A stretch of DNA of 64,000 nucleotides from Clostridiales bacterium (GTDB lineage: Bacteria; Bacillota; Clostridia; Oscillospirales; Acutalibacteraceae), in contig JAHZDE010000012.1 of assembly GCA_019422525.1 (NCBI GenBank), positions 1 through 64,000 on the forward strand, in the 5' to 3' direction. How positions within the stretch are numbered: the first letter of the stretch is position 1; each line of letters starts with the position of its first letter. The translations under genes and the position numbers were made by a program. Shown one piece after another: positions 41,201 through 47,421 of this stretch. Under the pieces are notes generated by a model. The model saw only the letters and a list, made by a program, of their open reading frames with translations. It was not told where the DNA came from and did not search any database.

Positions 41201-43710
41201 ATGACCATGTGTACAACCGTACCCCCTGGCTGTCCTATGGTGACACCCAGCAGGTAGAAACCCAAACCACCACCTATGAGAGCACCAACTACGAGACCGC
41301 CATTGAGCCAGACGGCACTCTGTTCCTGATTGCCGGTACTGCCGGTGTCAAGAACTATGAGCAGGAAGTGCTGCCCGAGATTCCCAGCGCCGTGGCTCTG
41401 GATTTGGATTGCCCGGTGTATAGCGGGTTTACCATTGACGGCGACTGTTTGTATTATCAGGCTTACAAAGTGGAGGACGGCGAGAGCGTAAAGATTGACA
41501 GCTTTGCCATTGACAAGGAAAAAGAAGAAGTAACCCCCGACTGGGAAAAAGTTGTGGCAAAAATCGACGCCCTGCCAAAAATCCCCGAGCTGAGCCACAA
41601 AACAGCCGTGGAAGAAGCCCGCGCTGCCTATGATGCGCTCAGCAACGAGGACAAAACGAAAGTCACCAATTACGAAAAGCTCCAGCAGGCGGAAGCGATT
41701 CTCAAGGCGCTGACCAACATCCAGAACGGCCAGACTGTTACCGTTAGCAATAAAAGTCAATTTGTCAACGCCCTGAATAATTCCAATGTCACGACGATTA
41801 TTGCAAACGGCACAATCGAATTTGAGAATTTCTGGGGCAATGAGAGGGAATACACCGTATCCCGTGACCTGACCATCCGGGGCTCCGGCGTTCTCCGGTA
41901 TGTAGAATTCCATGTAACCAACGGCGCAACGCTGGTACTGGACGACAGCATTTATATCAATGATACCCGCTCTCAAGGCTCTACCTATGGTTCCCTGAAC
42001 CCCATTGAAATTTATGCAAACTCCACTCTGATTACCCGGGGCAACGCACAGCTCCGAACCGAATATGGTACCGGCGGCTCGGAAGAAGGCCACGGTATTA
42101 AGCTGATGGAATCCGGCGCAAAAGCCTACTTAAACAGCTCCGGCAGCGTTTGGGGTGCAGAAGGAGCCGTATACTCCCCCGCTTCCGGCACTAAAATCGT
42201 CATTAACAACGGCACCTATGGCCGCAAAAACGACAGTCACCGGGCAGTGGATACCTACGGTGATTTGGAAGTAAACGGCGGCACCATCCGCAACCTGTGG
42301 GTAAGCTCCAAAAGCACACTGTACCTGAATGGCGGTGAGCTGAACAACGGCAGCGAACTGAATCCCCAGGTTCCCCTGGACATCGAAGGCACCGCTTATG
42401 TCACCGGCGGCAAAGTGGTTCCGCTGAACGGCCAGTCGGTGGACCTCAACAATACCGGTAAAATGCATATCCTCACCAGCGGTTCCGGTGCGCTGGACTT
42501 GGGCAACAACTTAAAACCGTGGACAGGCAGTGTACAAACCCAAAACTATAAGGACGTCACAGTTGCTTATACCGACAGTAACGGGTTCAGCAGTAGCGAC
42601 GGCATCTATCAGACTACCGTCTCCGGCAACACCCCCGAAGAGCTGGCAGCTGCCGGCGGCACACGGCTGGACACTTCCGCCGAAAACGGCATCATGTCCG
42701 CAGAGCTTCCCCAGGGGCTGAACATCGTATACGGTAAATATTATCTGGTGGGCGGCGGCAAAACGGCTCCTTCCGGCATCACCGGAACCGGCGGCAGCGC
42801 CCAAATGATTGTCTATGGCACTACCCGTTTGATTGAAAACAACGATGTCACCCATGTGGAAATTGAAGGGGACGATACCCGTGCGGTCGTCTTTGAAGAG
42901 GGGGAGCAGATTCGCCTGACCGGCAAAACGCTGCCTGCCAATGCTTTTGACAACGCCGTACAGTGGGAATCCTCCAACGATGAAGTGGCTACCGTCAACA
43001 GCAAAGGCGTGGTAACGCTTCACAAAGCAGGTATGGCTGTCATCACCCTGCGCTCCGTTTCCAACCCCAACGCCACCGATACCGTCACTATTTTCGCAGT
43101 AACCCTGAGCCTGAACGGCCCCGATTCCCTGGATGAGCATACCGACATTGCCCAGTATACGGCTTCTGCCGGTTTTGAAAATAACCGTCTGGGCTTTGTC
43201 TGGAAAACCGATAACCCCACACTGGCAGAAATCAATTCGGATGGACAACTGACCAAGAAAGCAGCCGGTAAGGTAACGGCAACCGCCGTCCTCACCATTG
43301 ACCAGAAGGAAACCGAGCTTTCCGCCAGCAAAAAGGTGGAACTGCTGGAAACCAAAGTTGTTTCCGTCAATATTGACTGGGGTACTTTGGATTACAACTA
43401 TGAGCTGGGCGACTGGAACCCCGACAACCATACCTATGAAAATGGCGGCTGGAAGGGGACCAATGAAACCAGCGGTCAAATCACCGTTACCAATGCCGGA
43501 AATACCGGTGTAAACGTTCATTTCGATTATCAGTCTGTTCCCGGGCTGGAAGAAGTAACGGGCACTTTCAGCGGCAACGACTTCTCCCTGCCTGCCTCGG
43601 AAACCAAGGACGACTCCAGTAAAACCATCCTCTTCACCCCGGCCGGACGTCCTGAAGAAGCCTTCTCCAATCAGAAGCTGGGACAGATTACCGTTACCAT
43701 AGGAGGCTAA
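38242..43710 (+). CDS. Giant secreted double metallophosphoesterase with beta-helix, Ig-like and WNPxTH domains
   Basis: 1822 residues. A signal peptide ends at about VFA-A (residues 30-31). Domains in order: calcineurin-like phosphoesterase 1 (about 35-330; SDAHYYP, SGDL, GNHD at 128-131, GHMHAND); a helical region (330-670); a fibronectin-like purple-acid-phosphatase N-domain (about 674-790) plus phosphoesterase 2 (SGDFVDDG, GNHED at 864-868, GHDHVYNR at 986); a FIVAR-like helical stretch (about 1110-1155); a right-handed beta-helix-like region (about 1163-1520); two Big_2/Ig-like domains (about 1545-1705); and a C-terminal module (1708-1822, VNIDWGTLDYNYEL, WNPDNHTY, ITVTNAGNTGVNV). The last is shared with three small proteins downstream. 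It has no sortase motif. It is first in a seven-gene operon. Confidence 0.88.
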   Translation: MQKKIFQKVLSICLALSVLIGLMPQSSVFAAGDTLKICVISDAHYYPLTYVSDCEDYQTYVNGDPKMLAESGSILDSAVEMIEKDQPDIVLVSGDLTKDGEKKGHQEFAAEMQQIEDHTDAEVFVINGNHDIYNYQDACTFENGKKENTETVTPSEFKEIYANFGYNGEFNANYYTPPAGKQAGGLSYTADLGDYVILALDSGMYSPDATGMDTNEHITAGRVDEDLLQWAVKQIQQAEAQGKTVIGLMHHGLIPHFDMEDQVLSEYVVEDWEETATALADAGMRYIFTGHMHANDIAEYTTVNGNHLTDLETGSLSSWGSPVRSVTLSKGAKLNDGTNRTHENFTVNTESVKSIVYNGETIEDFAAYTKEKLYPETLLNNMANGMLVPMLKQISEKGIREFISEMAPDLDINGTILGMVQDTLKGGMQLELGSGIGRVNVSYRNGGIQLSPSGTAGLIGDMTITDEQVIEMVDDLLNKVQTRYIDNPDYLLNKVDEIVTKVSNFGVASLGTPEEKSLYDLVVLILMNHYQGAENSPEWVEQAREYIKSGEIISNLIDMLLDEVMGIVDDLTNELSVDTSIAFSGIWKIAIDAKTDNGNLKAILDMAGLDVRTLLEGLLNEYMSESFLTGMGGLIDDVASSMLYDDTQDDVENGEGRTIVFDGTVEKPEPSVENGLLPDQVTMTFGSDTETGRAFSWYTGIMVDSGAVQLSTSPDFSDAQTITADTTQVVKPKTLLNLGLITTYATKKANRHTAQVENLEPDTTYYYRVGCPEQGYWSEPVSFTTDGGNDDAFTFIDVNDSQGMVQSDYETYLNTLKQADEMFPDASFLLHSGDFVDDGSNETYWSWVLDDPVSMSLPITPAAGNHEDKSDVEGVTTPNALMSHFNFQNLPEQDTDTGVYYSYEYKNATFIVLNTNDITNDGYLSDTQYDWAYETAKDADTEWKIILLHKSPYSNGPHAQDDDVVAIRSQLNQLSAECDIDLVLSGHDHVYNRTPWLSYGDTQQVETQTTTYESTNYETAIEPDGTLFLIAGTAGVKNYEQEVLPEIPSAVALDLDCPVYSGFTIDGDCLYYQAYKVEDGESVKIDSFAIDKEKEEVTPDWEKVVAKIDALPKIPELSHKTAVEEARAAYDALSNEDKTKVTNYEKLQQAEAILKALTNIQNGQTVTVSNKSQFVNALNNSNVTTIIANGTIEFENFWGNEREYTVSRDLTIRGSGVLRYVEFHVTNGATLVLDDSIYINDTRSQGSTYGSLNPIEIYANSTLITRGNAQLRTEYGTGGSEEGHGIKLMESGAKAYLNSSGSVWGAEGAVYSPASGTKIVINNGTYGRKNDSHRAVDTYGDLEVNGGTIRNLWVSSKSTLYLNGGELNNGSELNPQVPLDIEGTAYVTGGKVVPLNGQSVDLNNTGKMHILTSGSGALDLGNNLKPWTGSVQTQNYKDVTVAYTDSNGFSSSDGIYQTTVSGNTPEELAAAGGTRLDTSAENGIMSAELPQGLNIVYGKYYLVGGGKTAPSGITGTGGSAQMIVYGTTRLIENNDVTHVEIEGDDTRAVVFEEGEQIRLTGKTLPANAFDNAVQWESSNDEVATVNSKGVVTLHKAGMAVITLRSVSNPNATDTVTIFAVTLSLNGPDSLDEHTDIAQYTASAGFENNRLGFVWKTDNPTLAEINSDGQLTKKAAGKVTATAVLTIDQKETELSASKKVELLETKVVSVNIDWGTLDYNYELGDWNPDNHTYENGGWKGTNETSGQITVTNAGNTGVNVHFDYQSVPGLEEVTGTFSGNDFSLPASETKDDSSKTILFTPAGRPEEAFSNQKLGQITVTIGG

Positions 43711-43716
43711 CCGTAC

Positions 43717-44265
43717 ATGGAAACCAATCGCGAAAGGAAATCATCCAAAGGCAGGAATATTCTCATCGTTCTCCTGCTTCTCATTACCATCTCCGCTGTG
43801 GGCGTAACCGTTTTCACCCTGACCCGGGATAACTCCCAGACCGCCATTGCGCCGGACTACGCGCCCCAGCAGGTAGACAGTAACGCCGAAAAAATGGAGG
43901 ATACCGGGGAAAGCAAGCTGGATGCCGAAGAGGGCGGCGGCGCTGTGGGACTCACCTATTCCACCGCCGTATCCATCGACATCAGTGACGGAACCGCCTC
44001 CATCCTCTTCCAGAACCCCCAGCGCTCTACCCAGGACATGGTATTGCAGCTGGTGGTGGGCGAAGGCGACGAAGAAACGGTTTTGGGGGAATCCGACCTG
44101 CTTCCGGCGGGCTATTCCCTCTCCACCATGAAAATAACGGAAGCTTCCCGCCTCTCCCCCGGCGGTTATGACGGAAAATTCCGGGTCTTGTATTACAACA
44201 CCGAAACCGGCGAAAAGGCTGTGGTAAATACGGAAATTCCCGTGGAGATTACTGCCGTTGCCTGA
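43717..44265 (+). CDS. Single-pass membrane-anchored protein, paralogue of the 46118 gene product
   Basis: 182 residues. A basic N-terminus (NRERKSSKGR) precedes one membrane helix (ILIVLLLLITISAVGVTVF); the rest should be outside. An acidic linker (residues 45-75) leads to a beta-rich domain with SILFQNPQRSTQDMVLQLVV, DLLPAGYSLSTMKI and KFRVLYYNTETG. The same pattern, at low identity, occurs in the protein at 46118. No family is recognised. It lies 6 bp after the giant phosphoesterase gene and has its own AGGAGG site. Confidence 0.75.
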   Translation: METNRERKSSKGRNILIVLLLLITISAVGVTVFTLTRDNSQTAIAPDYAPQQVDSNAEKMEDTGESKLDAEEGGGAVGLTYSTAVSIDISDGTASILFQNPQRSTQDMVLQLVVGEGDEETVLGESDLLPAGYSLSTMKITEASRLSPGGYDGKFRVLYYNTETGEKAVVNTEIPVEITAVA

Positions 44266-44272
44266 AAGCAAT

Positions 44273-44288
44273 CACAGAGAAATCTGTG
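44273..44288 (+). repeat. Short GNRA-type hairpin between the anchor gene and the first small secreted gene
   Basis: CACAGA-GAAA-TCTGTG is a perfect 6-bp stem with a GAAA tetraloop, followed by TTTCT. It could reduce or pause transcription between the large genes and the small ones, or protect an mRNA end. It is too short to be a confident terminator. Confidence 0.5.
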
Positions 44289-44350
44289 TTTCTATATATG
44301 TATCCCGTAAGCAAACCTACTGATATTGACAAACTGGAGGAAAGTAAAAG

Positions 44351-44899
44351 ATGAAGAACATGAAGAAAATTGCAGCTGTCCTGATGGCCGGCGCTCTGCT
44401 GGCCGCTGCCGGAATTTCTGCTTCTGCTGAAGAAACCACCGCCATTACCGAACTGGGCGGCACCAGCAGCGCTGATGTAACCGGCACCTATTCCAATACC
44501 GTTACGACCCCCACTGTCTACAATGTGGAAATCGAGTGGGAAAAGCTGGAGTTCTCTTTCAGCAAAACCGGTACCATGGACTGGAATACCGACAGCCATA
44601 CCTATGAGGATCATACCGAAAGCGCATGGACTTCCGACAGCAACGGCGTTTCTGTTACCAACCATTCCAATGCAGCTGTCAAGGTGAACCTGGACTTTGC
44701 GGCAGCCGAAGGAATCGGCAATGTGACCGGCGATTTTGGGGACAACAATGAATTTGTTCTGAACCAGCCCGAGGAAGGCCAGTTTACCGGTGCTGACACC
44801 TATAAGAACTGCGTACTGACCCTGAGCGGTGAGCCGAATCAGTTTGAAGACGGTAGCACTATCGGTACGGTGACGGTTACCCTTTCCGAAAACCTGTAA
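44351..44899 (+). CDS. Small secreted WNPxTH-module protein 1
   Basis: 182 residues. The signal peptide is MKNMKKIAAVLMAGALLAAA with cleavage near ASA-EE (about residue 26). The mature protein is one beta-rich module: VYNVEIEWEKLEFSF, DWNTDSHTYE, then VSVTNHSNAAVKVNLDF, VTGDFGDNNEFVL and a final GTVTVTL strand. The same string of motifs occurs in the next two genes and at the end of the giant phosphoesterase. No cysteines, no membrane anchor and no known family that I can name. Ribosome binding site TGGAGG. Confidence 0.8.
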   Translation: MKNMKKIAAVLMAGALLAAAGISASAEETTAITELGGTSSADVTGTYSNTVTTPTVYNVEIEWEKLEFSFSKTGTMDWNTDSHTYEDHTESAWTSDSNGVSVTNHSNAAVKVNLDFAAAEGIGNVTGDFGDNNEFVLNQPEEGQFTGADTYKNCVLTLSGEPNQFEDGSTIGTVTVTLSENL

Positions 44900-44967
44900 T
44901 AGTCCGCTATTCCCATTACTATAAAATTGCAAGTAAACAACAATATAAAAAATGGAGGAACTCAATT

Positions 44968-45507
44968 ATGATGACCAAAAAAATTACTGCTGCTCTTCTG
45001 GCCGGTGTCATTCTGACTGCTTCTGCTGTTTCTGTTTCCGCTACGACTTATGACCGCGTTCCCAGTTATAACAGTCATTCTGTCAAGGGTACTTACGTAG
45101 CCAATGTCTCCGCAGAGACTGTTTATAGTGTGGATATTGACTGGGGCAGCATGGAATTCACCTATACGGTGGACAACGAGGGTACCTGGAACCCCGAGAC
45201 TCACACCTATGATGGTGCTACTCCCGGTGTATGGTCCTGTGAGGAAGGCGCTAACCTGATTACCGTCACCAACCATTCCAATGCCAAGGTAGGCGTCAAG
45301 CTGAACTTTAAAGAAGAAGCCCGTCCCTTCCAGGGGGTAACCGGCACCTTTACCAATGAGCAGTATACCCTCGAAAGCGGCGAAGGCAAAACCTATGATC
45401 AGGCTGATACCAAAACCTCCGCTTTGACCCTGAGCGGCGCCATTAACAAAAGCTATCAGAACAAAATCTTTGGCAGCGCTAATGTAGCCCTCTCTGTTGT
45501 GAAGTGA
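44968..45507 (+). CDS. Small secreted WNPxTH-module protein 2
   Basis: 179 residues. Signal peptide MMTKKITAALLAGVILTASA with cleavage near VSA-TT. The module reads VYSVDIDWGSMEFTYT, TWNPETHTYD, ITVTNHSNAKVGVKLNF, VTGTFTNEQYTL, and a final strand NVALSVV. The N-terminal segment after the signal (DRVPSYNSHSVKGTY) also resembles protein 3 (DSVPNSHSIPVQARY), so 2 and 3 are closer to each other than to 1. Ribosome binding site GGAGG. Spacing of about 68 bp to its upstream neighbour. Confidence 0.8.
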   Translation: MMTKKITAALLAGVILTASAVSVSATTYDRVPSYNSHSVKGTYVANVSAETVYSVDIDWGSMEFTYTVDNEGTWNPETHTYDGATPGVWSCEEGANLITVTNHSNAKVGVKLNFKEEARPFQGVTGTFTNEQYTLESGEGKTYDQADTKTSALTLSGAINKSYQNKIFGSANVALSVVK

Positions 45508-45512
45508 TTTTG

Positions 45513-46025
45513 ATGAAACAATTTGTCTTACTGGCGGTTTCTGCCGCCCTGTTAGTTTCCGGAACCATGGCCTCTGCACAGACCATTGATTCTGTACCCA
45601 ACAGCCATTCGATTCCGGTACAAGCCCGGTATCAGTGCCTGGCTCCCAGCGCTACCGTATACAGTGTCGATGTGGAATGGGAGGAACTGCAATTCACCTA
45701 TACCCACACCGGTACCAAAACCTGGAACCCCCAGACCCATCAATATCATCTGGAGGCTTCTGGCCAATGGTCCAGCAAAGGGAACCAGTTTACGGTTACC
45801 AATCATTCCAACGCTTCCGTCCAGGTGAACTTCGATTTTGATTCCCAGGACAATCATGTGACCGGCAGCTTTTCAAATCCTTTGCTGTCCCTTCCCACGG
45901 CCGAAGAAAAACCAGTGGATGACCCTCAACTCACAGGTGTTTCGGCACTCTCCCTTTCGGGGGAATATCGGGGAAGCAGCAGCTTTTCCCGGATTGGCGC
46001 CGTCACCGTAACCATTCAGCCATAA
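45513..46025 (+). CDS. Small secreted WNPxTH-module protein 3
   Basis: 170 residues from the ATG at 45513; the longer frame begins at a GTG overlapping the previous stop. Signal peptide MKQFVLLAVSAALLVSGTMA with cleavage near ASA-QT. The module reads VYSVDVEWEELQFTYT, TWNPQTHQYH, FTVTNHSNASVQVNFDF, VTGSFSNPLLSL, and ends GAVTVTI. Its ribosome binding site is weak, and the start lies 5 bp after the stop of protein 2, suggesting coupled translation. Confidence 0.8.
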   Translation: MKQFVLLAVSAALLVSGTMASAQTIDSVPNSHSIPVQARYQCLAPSATVYSVDVEWEELQFTYTHTGTKTWNPQTHQYHLEASGQWSSKGNQFTVTNHSNASVQVNFDFDSQDNHVTGSFSNPLLSLPTAEEKPVDDPQLTGVSALSLSGEYRGSSSFSRIGAVTVTIQP

Positions 46026-46049
46026 TCCCAGAGAGCGGGGAAACCCGCC

Positions 46050-46096
46050 CTCTTTCCAAAGGACAGAGAGCCCGTCTTTCTGCCCTTTGGAAAGAG
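46050..46096 (+). repeat. Long intercistronic hairpin
   Basis: CTCTTTCCAAAGG (46050-46062) and CCTTTGGAAAGAG (46084-46096) form a perfect 13-bp stem; the 21-nt loop can pair further with G-U pairs. A smaller GCGGG-GAAA-CCCGC hairpin lies just before it (46035-46048). No T-run follows. It may set the relative mRNA level of the WNPxTH genes and the two anchor genes downstream, by pausing or RNase III-type processing. Confidence 0.75.
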
Positions 46097-46117
46097 TTCT
46101 GTAACAGGAGTGTTCCT

Positions 46118-46636
46118 ATGAAAAAGCAAAAAATCGCTGTCATTTGTGCTGCCGTGGTCTGTATTATTTCGGTCATTGTCATGGCCTCTGCGCTAATTTT
46201 TACCCAAAACCAAACACCGGCTTTTACGCCGCCCGATTTTGACAATACCGCTCAAGTCGGAAGCCCCTCTGTGCCGGAAGAGATGGACTATACCCCTGTT
46301 GAGGTGGAAGATGGATATGTTTTCTCCGTTTGCGGAAAGCCTGTGGAAGACAATGGGCGCTTACTGCTTTATTTTACCTCTGCGGACGAAAACACCGTAT
46401 GGCTCCGGCTGCGGGTATATGACGATGCAGGAAATCTTTTGGGAAAAAGCGGCGTGATTCGCCCGGGGGAATATATCCCTTCCCTTGAGATAGAAGAAGA
46501 TGCTGGGGTAGGAGACGCGGTCAAACTAAAAATCATGGCCTATACGCCTGAAACCTGGCACAGTGCCGGTGCGGTAGAAATGAATACCCAAATCTATTCC
46601 GGCAGCGATTCCACTGAAAAGGAGAACCAAACATGA
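46118..46636 (+). CDS. Single-pass membrane-anchored protein, paralogue of the 43717 gene product
   Basis: 172 residues. Membrane helix IAVICAAVVCIISVIVMASA near the N-terminus, short Pro-rich linker (FTQNQTPAFTPPDF), then an extracytoplasmic beta-rich domain: GRLLLYFTSADENTVWLRLR, GNLLGKSGVIRPGEYI and KLKIMAYTPETWHSAGAVEM. The order of strands matches the 43717 protein. A role as membrane partner of the WNPxTH proteins is inferred only from gene order. It overlaps the next gene by 4 bp (ATGA). Confidence 0.75.
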   Translation: MKKQKIAVICAAVVCIISVIVMASALIFTQNQTPAFTPPDFDNTAQVGSPSVPEEMDYTPVEVEDGYVFSVCGKPVEDNGRLLLYFTSADENTVWLRLRVYDDAGNLLGKSGVIRPGEYIPSLEIEEDAGVGDAVKLKIMAYTPETWHSAGAVEMNTQIYSGSDSTEKENQT

Positions 46637-47316
46637 AAAAAATAACTGCCATAATCGTTTCCGCTTTGCTGGCTATGGTGTCGGCATTTGGGATGACGGT
46701 ACCCGCTGCTGCTGTGGAAACGGACGACGCTGTAAAGGCCCAGGTACAGGCAAACCGGGAATGTCAGTATCCGGAAAACCTGTATATTTCCCCGGCGGAA
46801 AATGGCTGCGCCAGTGTGACTCTCGATGATGGCTGCGTGATTTCGGGAAGCGGGCTGCCGGAAGAAGACTGCTATTTTTGTGTCGTCCATGTTGTCCCGG
46901 AAGAAGCCGATGCGTTTCAGTGGCTGACCGGCTTGCTTGCAGACCACGGCGATTTTCTGGATGGCTGGAGTATTTTTCTGACGGATAATGAAGGAAACCT
47001 CCTACAGCCTCAGAAAGATTTTTCCGTTACCTTTTCCAGCCTGCCCAAAGGATGCACCTCCCTGCTGTCAGTTGGCGCTGATGAGAAAATAGAGGCAGCT
47101 TCCCTAACGAAAACCCATTCTGCTTTCCAGGTGTCCCACTTTCATCAGGAGTATCTGGTTGCCGTTTCCCAGCAGGGAGAGCACACTACCCCGCCGGTTA
47201 CAGGAAGCAAGTTTCCGGCAGCGGTGCTTTTAGTCATTGCCGCAGGCAGTGCCTGTTGTGTCTGGCTGCTGCGCACTTGGCAAAAACGAGGTGCCGGTGA
47301 GACTGTAAACCTTTGA
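46633..47316 (+). CDS. Secreted protein with C-terminal sortase-like (PPVTG) anchor
   Basis: 227 residues. Signal peptide KKITAIIVSALLAMVSAFGM with cleavage near AAA-VE (about residue 27). The mature part has Cys residues in pairs (GCASVTLDDGCVISGSG, DCYFC) and beta-rich segments, no known family. The tail reads PPVTG (about 187-191), a hydrophobic stretch (FPAAVLLVIAAGSACCVWLL) and RTWQKRG, the layout of a sortase substrate with a non-canonical first residue. It is the last gene of the phosphoesterase/WNPxTH operon and is followed by a strong terminator. Confidence 0.75.
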   Translation: MKKITAIIVSALLAMVSAFGMTVPAAAVETDDAVKAQVQANRECQYPENLYISPAENGCASVTLDDGCVISGSGLPEEDCYFCVVHVVPEEADAFQWLTGLLADHGDFLDGWSIFLTDNEGNLLQPQKDFSVTFSSLPKGCTSLLSVGADEKIEAASLTKTHSAFQVSHFHQEYLVAVSQQGEHTTPPVTGSKFPAAVLLVIAAGSACCVWLLRTWQKRGAGETVNL

Positions 47317-47362
47317 GAAAAACTTCCCTTTTCCATTTTGAATTTGTGCCAATCATCACTGC

Positions 47363-47410
47363 AAAAAGCTCCCGATACCTGTTCTTGAAAGCAGGTATCG
47401 GGAGCTTTTT
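47363..47410. terminator. Bidirectional terminator ending two convergent operons
   Basis: 19-bp perfect stem AAAAAGCTCCCGATACCTG with its complement, 10-nt loop, T-runs on both sides. It ends the WNPxTH operon on the plus strand and the ABC permease operon on the minus strand. Confidence 0.95.
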
Positions 47411-47421
47411 TGCAAAGCCGG

